The notes under the pieces are model-generated. The model searched no databases, had not been told where the DNA came from, and saw nothing but the letters and a program-made list of their open reading frames with translations. Shown here in pieces: positions 11,471-23,734 of a DNA stretch of 64,000 nucleotides. The stretch's first letter is position 1, and each line of letters starts with the position of its first letter. Source of the stretch: Uloborus plumipes (lineage: Eukaryota > Arthropoda > Arachnida > Araneae > Uloboridae); contig JAXGGA010002178.1 in NCBI GenBank assembly GCA_038373865.1, positions 62,001 to 126,000 of the forward strand, written 5' to 3'. Made by a program: the position numbers and the translations under genes.

Positions 11471-12400
11471 GTTGAAAAATGGGACCAAATAAAGTCATAA
11501 TCTTGCGGTTGTTTCCCTATTATTCTGACACGTCCAATTTTTATGATGAATATGAAATATTCCTTTTAGTTTTTTCACAAATATGATAAATAATTTGATT
11601 TTCTCCACTCTGCTTAGTTTTTCCTTTGAGATGTTTCCCAAAACTAAATCTGTTTCTGAAATAAATTTAATGTGATATTAACGGAATTGTTACTAATATA
11701 AATTGAAAATAAAAGTCGTTTTAAATGTGCCCTCATGGTTGTCCAACATTCCCGAAAAGGATTCAAAATCGAAGTTTTAATTTTGTAGTTTGCCCACTAT
11801 TGTTCTCACGCGTTCAATTTTTGCAATCAGTGATCAGTCGAAAAAGTCTCCCTATATACGTTTCACGAAAATCTGCCTTCTTTATTTTGCTTTTCATGAC
11901 TTTTCTCTTTTCCCCCTTCTAGTAGTTCCGAAAGCTAAACCTATTTCTGAGCTAAATTTCATGCTCCATATACAGAATACTATTTACATATCTTGTGAAT
12001 GGTCGGTGCAAATATAACTATTTTTAACATGCACCCTGATGATTGTCCGAAGCAACGTCAAGCAAAATGAAAAAGTCTCGCAGTTGGCTTACTGTTGCTT
12101 TGATAAATCCAATTATTCCAATCAATAAGCAATCGGGAAAAAGCCTCCTTTTATTACCTTTGTCTTTCTTTCTTTTTTTCTTTCTCACAAAAACATGGTT
12201 GCGTTTCTTCGTTTTTCTCCACTCTTTTTTTCATTCTTCCTTAAGTCCCAAAAGTTAAAGCTGTTTCCGAAATAAATTCCATGCTACATTGACTGAATAT
12301 GATTTCCATAAATTGTGAAGTGTCTGTGCAAATAAAGCTATCTTTTTAAGATGAGCCCTCGTGATTGTCCAACATTTCCGAAACTACGTTAAATATGACA
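11470..12400. repeat. Diverged tandem repeat, three units of roughly 280-325 bp
   Basis: The anchor GCCCTCATGGTTGTCCAACATT (11729) returns as ACCCTGATGATTGTCC (about 12032) and GCCCTCGTGATTGTCC (12355). A second anchor, CTATTGTTCTCACGCGTTC-like, appears near 11515, 11793 and 12090. A third, CCAAAAGTTAAAGCTGTTTC-like followed by an ATTYCATGCT box, appears in each unit. The units are separated by T-rich spacers and have diverged strongly. There is no open frame across units. It looks like a relic satellite or an old internal duplication. Confidence 0.7.
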
Positions 12401-12900
12401 TCACCGAGCAGCGTCCCTCTATCGCTACCGCGTATCTGACACTTTCATACCACGAGGACTCCCTATCTCCGTATAGCCAGCAGGCAGTGACGCCCCTATT
12501 TTTACTGGCGTGTTCCTGCCCCTGCATTCAGGAATAAAACCTTCTTCCCTCTTTGCATATTCATGGACCACCGAGGACGGACAAAATGCTGCTGTCGTTG
12601 TCACCCTTCCTAAGACACACAAGTGTTTCCAATCGGATAGTTATATGCTCATGCAGATTAATCCCCTTCTCAACACAATGCATTAATCTTCCTTCTCTGG
12701 ATCGAATACGCTTGGGAGAGCCAGGGCTCGACCGCGCTCCGAGCACCCCAGAGGGTTCTATTTTATCCTGATCGCTGCAGAATTTCCTTTCTCTCCGGGC
12801 TCCCTCCTCCACCCCATCCCCGGGATGATCGTGCAGTTTAAAGAGGGATTGGAAATGGAAGGATGTGGTGATAGTCACGAGATCGAAAGCAATGCGAAGT
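12400..12900. other. Complex, GC-richer intron block (candidate conserved non-coding element)
   Basis: Base composition rises here and simple repeats vanish. There is a 105-codon open frame on the minus strand (12561-12878) and a shorter one on the plus strand, but neither resembles a known protein and neither has splice context. I read it as non-coding sequence of possible regulatory use. Confidence 0.25.
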
Positions 12901-13039
12901 TCGTTTTGAATCGAGATGTGCTAAAGTCAGAATGGTACTAGAACTCATTGTTGGTACACTTGGAAACACTATAAGTAAAATACAGAACCTGTAATTTAAG
13001 ATAACTCATATAAAGCTCGGCATTGGTTCAGAACAGAAA

Positions 13040-13205
13040 GGTGTACAATCGTTGTCTTGATGTTGGTGCACTATCATTGCCTAATAGTTTCCGTTGTTCA
13101 ATAGTTACTTTAATGATGATTTATTATCAGTGTCTTGATGTTGGTCGTTGATGTATTATTGTTACCATGATGTTGGTGTACTCTCGATGCCAAGGGGATA
13201 GTATA
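13040..13205. repeat. Degenerate minisatellite based on TGATGTTGGTG
   Basis: GTCTTGATGTTGGTGCAC, GTCTTGATGTTGGTCG and CATGATGTTGGTGTACTC follow each other at irregular spacing. The phrase is diverged. Confidence 0.5.
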
Positions 13206-13840
13206 CTACCATTCTCCCCCCCCCCAAATCGATAAATGAATAGCTCAAATAAAACTGCGGATCTTTTTATACATATTGCATGATTCTGTTTTCTTGTATT
13301 TGATAGTTATACTTTTGTTTTTGGGAAAAGAGAACAGCTTTAGCAATGATGGATCAATTTTGTGAAAATCTAAAATGTCTGTTGGTTAATGAAATACAAT
13401 CTATTCCAGAACGTGGATATGAACTACTGCTGTCAATTACAATAATGAGTAGTTAATTTATGGTGTTAACTAGGCAACTATGCAACATTGTTTAAAAGTT
13501 GCATCAAACACCGTACTGCTTGAGTTCGTGTACTGGAATTGGGAAAAGAGTTATGACGTTTTCTTAACCATTTAAAAGTCTAAATTATGATATCTCAACA
13601 ATATCTGGAATAGAAGTTTTGGATTTAACGACTTTTCCCAAATGCTGACGATATAGATGGTGAAACAAAAGCGAATTATATGTTTTATTCATTTATTTCT
13701 ATAATCTTCAAAAATTTCCGCGTTAAAGAAAAAGATATTTTAGTCGTGCAGCAATTGCAGGAAAAGTATTTCTGCTCGGAAGGCTTCACACTCAGGAAAA
13801 CTAAAATTCTACACACAACGTTTTCGCGATAGAAGTTAAA
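13206..13840. other. Intron sequence, nothing recognised
   Basis: Ordinary AT-rich sequence after a short C run near 13218. Confidence 0.55.
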
Positions 13841-14310
13841 GGTTTAACCGCGTGAAACCGGCTGCACTTCAAATGCAAAAATCCTGACTAAGAACCTCGA
13901 CTCATCAGAATGAGAAACGTCGCTTCGCTCCTCCAGCAGACAAGTGCTGGCGTATAATATTTCACGCGAATAACGGCCTCAGAAGCGCCCGACTGAGACA
14001 GATTTGTCAATAGGGAGTGGATAGCAAATGTTTCTTCGCAGGGAAGCAACGAGCATAACAAGCAGCTATCGGGAATTATATACGACGCGGACCTGTGGGC
14101 CCTCGAGCCGCGGGGGGACCTATTCAATGGGCGTTTTATGGGTGCCCAAAGTAAACAGCGAGGTTTATTTTTTTACGCCGCTGTATCCACGAAGGCCGTA
14201 AAGTGTCTGGCTCTGTTAAAAGATGGGAGGTGCTCAGGGCGAACCAAGATTTGTGGCTCAACCAAGGAAGGACCACATGGCGAGAAATGATACGGAGCCG
14301 GTGGTTCTGG
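13840..14310. other. Complex, GC-richer intron block (candidate conserved non-coding element)
   Basis: The block includes GTAAACA (forkhead-like), GGGCGTTTTATGGG (posterior-Hox-like TTTATGG) and GC-rich stretches such as CTCGAGCCGCGGGGG. Open frames on both strands (60-98 codons) look accidental. It contrasts with the AT-rich flanks and could be an enhancer, which is inference only. Confidence 0.25.
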
Positions 14311-14749
14311 AGGATTCGCTCTTACCAATGCGATTATTTTTTCGGTGCAGAGCATTACGTTAATGTTACGGCAGAGTTTCCTTTTTCTTCCTGTCTCGAT
14401 AAAATTTGTAGCGATATATTTTATGCTTCATTGACCACGAGAGAGTTTTTTTACAGTTCCGCGACTGATTTACGGCATCAAAAATACAAGGTTATTTAAC
14501 TATTAGTACCCTAAGAGGAAAACATTAATGAATAGGGGAATGAAATTCAAGCCATCAAATGTGACGAAAGACGTCGTGGTCTGGAGGAGTCTACGATGCG
14601 ACGCACATTATTACTGTTCAAAATTCATTGAGTTGAATTTGATTCATTTCCTGTCTCGGCAACAAAGAATTTTGTGTTCTGTTCCCTATAGGTGTTGTTG
14701 GAACAACCTTCGGAATGTTGTAACATTTCGTGTAAAAATTCATAAATAA

Positions 14750-16010
14750 CAGTAGCCATAAGCAGTAACTGTTTCGTATAGAAATATTTCACTTTTTAAC
14801 GATCTTACTCCACTTTGTTATAAATAGAAGGGATCGAAAACTGCTTAAACTGGCTTTTTTATTTATTTTGTAAAACTTATTCAATGCAAGTATTTCATGA
14901 GGAGATAAATATCCTGGGTGTATTTATTAAAACAAAAAGCATGGAGAGTCTGCAGTAATAGTATGTAGTAAGTATGTTCAAGTTCACAGCTTCAAGTATA
15001 TTTTCTGAATTTTAGCACAATTTTAGTTCGCTCAATTTTAGTTTAAATCGCAGTGAAATTCATGCAACGCACCGTCATCTCTATTATTCCATCCAAAGTT
15101 TGTAGTTTGGCTCGTTTTGAAATTCATTAGTCTGGCATAGGAAACCGAACTGGTAGTGTATTGCTTGCCTTTGCCTTCCTTGGCTTAGAGGCAGTAACTA
15201 ACAGCTTAATCTGAGTGAAATATTTCAAATAATCTCATTCATATTAACTTCATAAAAACGTTCGAATCGTTATTCATAATGTTATGATACACTCTAATAA
15301 GAATGAAGAAACATCAATTTAATCAGTCCTGTGCTACTTACAGAATGTTAATCTATTTAAAATGCTTATTAATTTATAATGCACAAGCACCATAACCAAA
15401 TGCTAAGTTTTTTTCTTGCCAACAAGCGAAAAGCGTCTATTATACCTATGGCAGTTTGATTTTTACATCAAGCAATCATGCTTGTAAAGTTTGAAGTAAT
15501 TATCCCTGAAATACTCTTTTCTGTGAATAATTTGAAACCGAAGTTAACTTAATGTTATCCTATATTTCATTCCATTATTGTCATTGGGACTAGGTCACCA
15601 TCCGCACTATTCTCTCACTTCTTCTGGAGAACAACCGCGCTATCAGAACAAAAAAAATCAGTCAATTAAGCGGAAATACTTCAAATTACTCCACCGAAAT
15701 ATACTGAACCTACACAAATCAAATCCATTTAATGATCACACAGCCCGAACAGTTTCATGATTGAAAGTCTGGAAAACTCCTGAAACACGAAGTTCCGAAA
15801 ATTTTTCGCCCGATTATAAATATTTTACACAAATTATATTTTCTTCGTAATGAATGTCCGCTACAAATCTTTGCAACAGCATAACAAGAATTCCTTCCTT
15901 TTAAACGCAGTTCCCCGCGTCTTCCTCTTAAATCTCGGTCTGTCCACAATAATTTCAATTCGGAATCACCCCCCCCCCCCCATTCGCCGAGCTGTATTAA
16001 AACTCCATCC
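14750..16010. other. AT-rich intron sequence, nothing recognised
   Basis: No repeat family or gene seen. A C run lies near 15969-15980. Confidence 0.55.
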
Positions 16011-16410
16011 ATCTCTGCAGATGATGGCTTTGAGGCTGACATCCGCGTTAATCTCCATTAACGAATGTTTTCTTCGCGGGATTTCGTTAGCGTCTTCATT
16101 CGCTCTTGGCGATTATGTAATGTCGTTAAGTGCGTTAACACGCGCGCTTTCGTGTATAAATATATGCACGCTGCGGTGTATATATTTGCACCTGTATAAA
16201 TTCATGCTAAACCTCGATTCAATGACAGACGTTATGGTTAGGAATAATGTTGGGCTCGGATCCGTAATTTAATTAGTTTCTAATATGTGAGGGTTTCGGG
16301 AATTACTCTTTAGTTGCGGATGCTGTCACCGTAGGAATGGTAATTATTGTGGAGACTCTAATCAGCCGGCATCAACTTCAGCTCGGATTGCCGAAATGAA
16401 GACATCTTTT
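16010..16410. promoter_or_regulatory. Candidate intronic enhancer rich in homeodomain core sites
   Basis: The block is complex and free of simple repeats. It contains GTAATTTAATTAG (about 16265), GGTAATTATTG (about 16339), several GTTAA/TTAAC cores, CTAATCAGCC and GCGATTATGTAATG. TAATTA-type cores are generic homeodomain sites, which LIM-homeodomain proteins also bind, so cross- or auto-regulation is possible. A 140-codon open frame overlaps (15850-16272) but resembles no protein I know. Confidence 0.28.
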
Positions 16411-16954
16411 TCGGAGCAGAATGTATGTTTAATAGGCTGGAGAGCGCTCAGTGCAATTATGCGAAACGTGGAATGTAGTTTTTACACTTTTTTTTTCAAT
16501 CCACCATTAGTTGTACATGCAAGGTAATGACATTTCTTTTGTCGTAAGATGCATTATGCTTAAATTTTTATTCTTGCTGCATTAAATACGTTAAATTTCA
16601 ATTTAAAATTGAAATGTTCGTTCATCTTTGTTAAAATTATGAAGTTTGGGGTCTATTAAAAATGCAAATCATATCAAAGGGACAAAACCAATAAAAAAAA
16701 CAATAATATTTTCTTAAAAAATGAATGAAAATTTTAAATGTCATAAGAAATTTAAAGCTCTTAATTTAAAAATCAAAAGAAAAATGCAATTCCCAATTTG
16801 TACACTGCTGACCACAAAATTACAACATGAAGAACCTCTTGTTTCCAAACTAATTTTGTTTTGCAAAAAGTATCAACTTACCTTGAGAAGAAATATCTCG
16901 AACATTAAAGCATTGCTGTATAGTAGCTGTCGGACAGATTTTGGGGTATAGATA

Positions 16955-17160
16955 TCGAAATAGAGAGTCGAAGGCTTCTAAAATTCGAAGAGTCATAGTC
17001 AATTAAAGTCCCTCAAAGTCCGAAACTCTGCCAGCGTTTTAGAGTCAGATTTGGAGTTGGAGTGACTTTGTTGAAAGGGATTCGAAATCGAAAACTCTAA
17101 AATTCCAAGAATTGGAGTCGATGTTGCGCCTTTTAGCTCCGACTGCCCAGCCCTGCATTA
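16955..17160. repeat. GAGTC / GACTCC-type degenerate minisatellite
   Basis: Repeated phrases GAGAGTCGAAGGC, GAAGAGTCATAGTC, TTAGAGTCAGATTTGGAGT and TTGGAGTCGATG, ending in CTCCGACTGCCCAGCCCTGC. The pattern is a decayed array of the GAGTCGGAGTC kind. Confidence 0.55.
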
Positions 17161-17264
17161 AAAACTTGTCGAAGACAATGCATTGTTTCATTTGTTGAAG
17201 CATTGTTGTGTTTTATTTCTTTTAAACCATTGTTTTATAATGAACAGCAATGCATATCTCAATA

Positions 17265-17381
17265 CAGTGGCGTACCCAGGGGTGGGCTGATAGGGCTGCA
17301 CCCCCCCCCTCCCTGAAATTTTCAAAACGAATTTTTAAAATGTAAGCTAATTTTTTTTTCTGAATTATTTTTTTTTTCCTA

Positions 17382-17418
<37 letters not shown>

Positions 17419-17940
17419 TTGAAATTTCAAATTGAGAAAAGCTTTCAGAACAGATAATTAAGAATTGGAAAAAAATTAAAAGAAATATATTTTTTTTTTG
17501 TTTTGACATGTCTATTTTACTGTACGTCATGTTTATGATTATCCTATTATCCCATTTTGTTCATTTTTATTGCAAATCTATGTTTTAGAAATAACGATTA
17601 ATGTTTTTCAGTCATCTAATTCTTTTAAATAAATTTCAGCAAATTGAACTGAAGCCCAGTATTGGGAGCAATAGTAAAATAAACTGCAAAATTAACATTA
17701 TTAGAGCGTAATTTAAATTTACCATTCTCTGTGTCCATCAAAACGCTTTTTTACCAATAATTTTTATGACAAAAAAGTTGTTTTTTAATGTATTTTTGCC
17801 GACTTAAATAGGCATTGAAGCAGAAATTCGAGACATTATTTACTTTTCTTAGCTGCATATCACAAGGTGCTCCCCGCCCCCTCACTCTCAAAGAGTCTCG
17901 ACTCAGCCCCCCTGAAATTATTTGTCTGCGTACGCCATTG
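17265..17940. mobile_element. hAT-type non-autonomous element, 676 bp
   Basis: The ends are CAGTGGCGTAC and, at the far end, GTACGCCATTG, which are inverted repeats matching at 10 of 11. A perfect 8-bp target duplication TCTCAATA flanks them (17257-17264 and 17941-17948). Eight-bp duplications and CAGTGGCGTA-like ends are typical of hAT elements. The interior is AT-rich with an (ATT)n run (about 17385-17418), has GC-rich shoulders near both ends (CACCCCCCCCTCCCTG and CCCCGCCCCC), and shows no transposase frame. Confidence 0.85.
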
Positions 17941-17984
17941 TCTCAATATTTACTGCAATCCTTGATGATTTTTTTTCTTTCTGG

Positions 17985-18104
<120 letters not shown>

Positions 18105-18122
18105 CTTTTTTTTTTTTTTTTT

Positions 18123-18515
18123 TAATTAGAAGTATAAAACCTTGCGAAAAATCCTGTTAAAAACGGAAGTGAAGAAAAAATTCCCAAAAGACCCTGGGGC
18201 CTTCATCAGGGGGACCCCCCTAGGGTAGGGAAAAGTGGAGTGAGATGTTTCTAGCAAGTTGCAGGCAAAACGCCTAAACAGATGCAACTTTTAGCCCCCG
18301 ACATCTCACAAAACAAGCAGTAGGTCACTAGAAGTCCAATTCATTTATGCATATACACGAGAGAATACAATTCAAAAGACACTATACGTATAATCAATAA
18401 AATTCAAATAGAACAAATGACATGAAATTACAAGAATATTTGCCATAGGCGCCTTCTGACCTGTGTGGTGAAGTTTATTTTTCTGTTCTATATGATTCTT
18501 CAACTACTTTGTTTA
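18123..18515. other. Spacer between two AT microsatellites
   Basis: It contains a short inverted pair around CCTGGGGCCTTCATCAGGGGG (about 18191-18211) and C/G-rich text near 18215. It may be part of a transposon tail, but I cannot name it. Confidence 0.35.
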
Positions 18516-18517
18516 TG

Positions 18518-18661
<144 letters not shown>

Positions 18662-20285
18662 AGTGTCAAAAAATCGGCAAATGAGAAATCTATAACTGGA
18701 TCACTTTACGATATATCCTATCACATAAAAAAATCGTGCAGTATTTCTTCGATTGAGCAAAAAAATAACGATCTCTCTTTTCTTCTCACCTAAAAAGATT
18801 TAGAAGAAAACTTTGCAAAAAAAAAAAAAAAAACCTTCTAGCCGATAAGTCGCCAAATGCCGGCTACCCTAACTCTACTGTTTTCTTCATCTTTCTTCCT
18901 ATCCTGAGCTTTCTCCAATCCTTGTCTCACGGCTGCTTCCCCCCCTTCCAACCAGAAACATCGATTTCCGATTGGTGGTTCGGGACAGGACGGTGGGGGA
19001 GGGGGGATTATTTCACCCCTATTCGCATTTTCCTTTTCCTGGCAGTTTTCTACTACCCTATGGTATAAATATTTTCCCACGGGTTTTGGGGATTATACCT
19101 TCGAGGAAGGACGGTTGCAGGTATTTTATACCTTTCGCAAGCACAGAAAAAAAGTCGAGTAATAAAATATTTTCCCTCCTTATTTATAGATCATAGATAG
19201 TTTTTTATTCTACGTTCCCTTCCTTAGAAACATATCAAGTGTAAGAAAACGTTGAATTTCAGCTACATACTCAAGGGAATGCAAAATAATGCACAAACCA
19301 GATTAGTTAGATTATTCATTGCTAAAATGCTGATTTACTATTTTTGATATTTGGAGATAGATCGTACTTACGTGAATGGTTTAATGTTTTTCATTGTAGC
19401 TGAAGAGGTCGCAGGCCACCTCATTTTAGCATGATTGTACTTTTTGAAAAACAAAACTTTTATGCATAAAAAATCATCAACGCGGAAATTTTGGTCAAAA
19501 TGAATAAGACGAGTTTAGCACAAAAGGACTGAGTACGTCAAAACTTAAGAGATGGCGATGTATTTAAAACACTGCAGTCAAATAACGAATAAAACTTGAA
19601 ATATAAATTGTGCAGTTCTGATTCAAAAACAGAAAAGATCATTGCTTTACTTGGTATAAAAAAATTAATGTGATCGCTACTTGATAGCATCGTTTTTTGC
19701 AGGATGATGTTTTGTTTTTCTGTTTTTTTTTTTTTTTTTACATTTATTTATGACCAGAAAATCCTTGCACTGTGCAGTAAGCGTATCATAAACTATGTAA
19801 GCATCCAGCAAGTAACAGTTAAATCCTATTTTTTTAATTTATACTGCACAATATTTTAATTCCAAGTCCAAAGATACTAAAAATTAACACTATGTAACAA
19901 CATAGAAGCGATATTTAAAACTGAGGTAATAGTTTTGAAGGAAAATACGGCTGAAAGCTTCTAACTGAACGGAAGATAAACAATTTCACCCCCCCCCCTT
20001 TCCACTCCTCTCTCTCTCTCACTCTTTTGTCAAAGCACGTGTCTTTAGAATCGAATGGGAAAAATACGCAGATTTCCCTCGTTAGAATTAAAGGATTGTT
20101 TAAAAATTCGTAAGTAGCCACTAGTCCTCCTTAATTTTTAGCTGTTTGCCGTAGAACCCAAAGTCGTTAATTCTACTCAATCAAGAAAAAAAATCGAACT
20201 TCATAATAATCACTGTAGGTGCACCTTTAGTTTAAACTTGGAACCCTTGCATCTGTCCTGCTTGAATTAAGTTTCAGTTATGCCC
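18662..20285. other. AT-rich intron sequence with a short GC-richer part
   Basis: The part at 18840-19110 has higher complexity and C/G runs. The rest is AT-rich. I recognise no gene or family. Confidence 0.5.
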
Positions 20286-20289
20286 AATG

Positions 20290-20354
20290 TCTTTTTATTT
20301 ATTTATTTATTTTATTTATGCATTTATTTTTTATTTTTATTTATTTATTTCTTT

Positions 20355-20386
<32 letters not shown>

Positions 20387-20390
20387 TTGA
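20290..20390. repeat. (TTTA)n microsatellite
   Basis: Imperfect TTTA array directly before copy 2 of the ACTGTAAA family. Confidence 0.9.
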
Positions 20391-20399
20391 GAACGTTTA

Positions 20400-20883
20400 C
20401 ACTGTAAAAAATGAACTGTTGTTTTTACAGTATAATACTGGCAGCCGAGGTTTCAAAACTGTAAAATGCACAGTAATAACCCAAGTAGCACACTTCGTTT
20501 TTAAAGGTTGTAAAATTGTTATTAACGTTGCAACAACCGATTAAAAACGTTTATAAAACGTTTAAAAGTTATTTGTGCTACCTGGGAAACTGTAAAAGTA
20601 ACAATTTTACGGTTGCTTACTCTAAAGTTAGAAATTTTACAGTTTATTGCCCCCAAAATTTAGCTGTATTATACTGTAAAAACAACAGTATAATTCCGGC
20701 AGCATCGGTTTCAGTTTAAAACTAAAATGAACGGTAATAAACTGTTGAATTAGTGGTTTTTAACGCTTATTACTGTAAAATTAGGAATTTTACAGTTTAG
20801 TACTGTAAAATTAGTAATTTCTACAGTTTATTGCTATTAAATTAAATGTATTTTACTGTAAATACAACATTATTTTTTTAGTG
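20400..20883. mobile_element. ACTGTAAA-family MITE, copy 2 (reverse orientation, interrupted)
   Basis: It begins CACTGTAAAAAATGAACTG after TA and ends ATTTTTTTAGTG. The CTGGCAGCCGAGG block lies near the left end, so it is in reverse orientation relative to copy 1. A 107-bp palindromic element sits inside at 20480-20586. Removing that element restores the family phrase AGTAATAAACTGTAAAA apart from two extra A. Confidence 0.8.
20480..20586. mobile_element. 107-bp palindromic MITE nested in copy 2
   Basis: The ends are CCCAAGTAGCAC and GTGCTACCTGGG, inverted repeats with one mismatch. The interior is also partly palindromic (GTTATTAACGTTGCAACAACC and AAACGTTTATAAAACGTTT). It interrupts the ACTGTAAA-family text exactly. 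The two extra A at the junction could be a 2-bp target duplication. Confidence 0.7.
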
Positions 20884-21500
20884 TGTTTAAACTTGCATCT
20901 GTTCTGCTTGAATTAAGTTTCAGTTGTGCTCATTTTTTTTGGGGGGGGGGGGGGACACATATGACCAGTTTTATTCGTTAAAATCGATGCTCCGATTATC
21001 AAAAATGAATAAGCACATCTCCTTCGGATTTAGAACGGAACAATAACTACATTAAGCACAATCTGAATTCCAGTAAGGCACGTTTCAGGACGCCGTTATC
21101 AGCCGTAAGTGATGGCGAAGACCAACGCGTGTGAGAGCTATTTTGCACAACACACTAATCATGGAAAAACCTCCGAGGAAAATATTTTTCTTCACTTGAC
21201 AACAAATAGAGAAATAATAGAGATGTAGATGAGATAAAAAGCACGAACTCCAGCGTTTCATCTGGCCTTTTCGATAAACGTGCTGGTGTAGAAGCTCGGT
21301 TTAATCTTTTGACTAGCTATCATCAGCTATTTGGAACTTTGAAACCCCGTTTCTGTATTTTTTTTTGTTTTGTTTTTATTTTTTTATGCTTATGCTTTTT
21401 TTTTTTTTGCTTATATTTGTTTGAAATTTTTCTGAAATAATTACAGTTTTCTGCAGTTATTTTTTTTCCTTGCCCGTTTTCCTCTCAAGTTATTTTTTAA

Positions 21501-21502
<2 letters not shown>
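20884..21502. other. Intron sequence, nothing recognised
   Basis: A G run lies at about 20940-20954. The part at 21020-21310 is of moderate complexity without a recognisable feature. Confidence 0.5.

Positions 21503-21542
<40 letters not shown>
21503..21542. repeat. Poly(A) tract of about 40
   Basis: Uninterrupted A run. It could be a retroposon tail, but I see no recognisable body upstream and no target duplication. Confidence 0.9.
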
Positions 21543-21544
<2 letters not shown>

Positions 21545-23734
21545 TCATAAACACCCATTTGACAAAATAATTTGCTCCCATTTAAAGAAGTTGACGTTAC
21601 ATTCTTCTCGCAAGCTACAATTTTCACAAAGCGAAATTGTGCGTGTGTTGGAATATGTCAAGAAAAGGATATTCCTATTTAACTAAAAAATAATAATAAT
21701 AACATTTTTGAAAGGATAAAGTCAAATACTTTGCAGATAAGAAGCAAGTTAAAAAAACTATAAAAAAGTGTTAAAGGAATTTCTAGTCATATTTTAAGTA
21801 AATAAATACTATTGTTAAAAAATGCATGAACTTTTGTCTTATAAAGATTTTATCCTCCTTAATTTGCTTCAAATTTTTGCTTTTCACTTAAGAAACAATG
21901 ATTCTGTGAATTCACAAATGAAATAATTTAAATCATAGCATGGTAAATCTTCCGAAAAACAATGCAAATAAAATATGTAAACACTTTTCTTTTCATATGT
22001 GTCTTTGTTTCTGCAATTTCAATGCCTACTGTTTACTTATCCATATCTATTGTAAAGGAAAGTAAAGATCTTATTTTTTACCATTTTTTACACAACTGTA
22101 ATCGAAACTAATGAGAAAACTGAAAAGAGAGAATTAAAAACTATTTTTTTATTGTAGAAACTACTTACTTATAAACAATTAATGGCGTTTTTTAAAAGCT
22201 ATGAAGCTATTTTTAAGTATTTAGTTTCGAAAATCAACCATAAAATAGACTTTTTTTATAATAAGTGCACAAAAACTTATGTTTGATCTTTAAACATCTA
22301 TTGTTTCAAGTGCATCTAGTTTTGTTATTATAACTTGTTTTTATTGGTTGTTTTTAACAATAAAACGATGTGTTTGTGGTTTTAGGAAAACTTACAAAAT
22401 AGAAAAAAATTAACTAGTTTTTACAATTAAACATCAATGAAATAAACTTTGCAGTAATAATAGCAAAATGGAATAATTAGAATGCAAGTATCATAGTTAC
22501 TGCAAACGCAATTTATATTATTAGTATAGATCGGAAAGATAAATTTATGTTAATTTTACTTAAATTTTAGGACTATTGCAAAGTGAACAAGTGCATATGT
22601 TCAACTTCTGAAAAGCTTGCGGAGAAATTTCATGAAAAATATCACAGCTGACACAAATTCGAGTAAAAATAAATAAAAAACAGATAGCATTTTTACGTTG
22701 CTCTGTTTTTTAATTACCGTACAGCCTAAGAATTAAAAAAAAAACCGCACTTTTAATCTGAAATTTGTTATGTCCTTAATTACGCAGAATTGAACCAAAG
22801 ACCTAAAATATAAAATTAAATTCGCAAATGCATGTTTTATGGATACAAGGAACCCCTTTCGCAAATGAAAATAATATTAATAATAATAATAATAATTTGC
22901 GAATGAAAGGCAGCGACACATTCAACCCAAATTGGCAAATATCTTTTTATCTGTAAGCTCATCTAATAGCATTGAAAAGGAGGTTTCTTGTAATCCCAAA
23001 GCAGACATTCAATTTTTATTGCTATTTGTACAATTCTAACGTTGTCATAATGTTTTCGTTTTTCTTTCTTTTCTTTCTTTTTGTATATAGTATATAGAGC
23101 ATCTTTAGATACAGAGTATCAAAAATTCTCTCCACATAAGTGAGTTTTGGAATGACATATTTTGACCTTTGTCGAAGATTGCCGATAGAATTTTTATTTT
23201 TTATTTTTATTCCTTCTAAGTGCAATTATTCTTTCTCAACCTCACAGAAAAAAAAAAACTTTTATGTAAAACAGAGAAAATTTCCTTTCTTAAACGATTC
23301 CGTTTTCATAATTTTTTTCCCCTCTATCGGTTGCCTTAAAGTATTCCATCCAGAGAGCTGTTCATTTAACAGGAGAATTGATAACTGTTGAGCGTAACAG
23401 CGACACGGCACGAATACCCAGCGGGATCCTTTGTTAGGTAAAGGCTCCTTCTCCATCCAATAGAACATCGATCACGCTTAGGCTACCACGAATTCGCGTG
23501 GACAACACACTTTACCGACTTTCCTTAGCATACTTTTTGCGTTTTCTCTCTTTCTTTTTTTAATGGAATTACGTGAGCAACTAAGAGAAATCCTTTTAAT
23601 TTATTTTCTTTTTATCTAAAATTAGTAAATCAATAAATATATACGTAAAAACTACTCATTTTAAAAATATTGATATTTTTCGCAATTAAATAAATTCTTC
23701 AAAATGAAAAACTACCGAAAAGATTTCATATATA
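21543..23734. other. AT-rich intron sequence, nothing recognised
   Basis: More than 2 kb of AT-rich DNA with a short AAT run near 22872-22896. No gene, repeat family or motif cluster was seen. Confidence 0.6.

Noticed and set aside
15850..16272. 140-codon plus-strand frame
   Set aside because: No recognisable domain. It includes a translated C run (PPPP). The overlapping DNA is better read as a non-coding block.
21503..21542. Poly(A) tract as a retroposon tail
   Set aside because: No SINE/LINE body, RNA polymerase III boxes or target duplication can be seen next to it.
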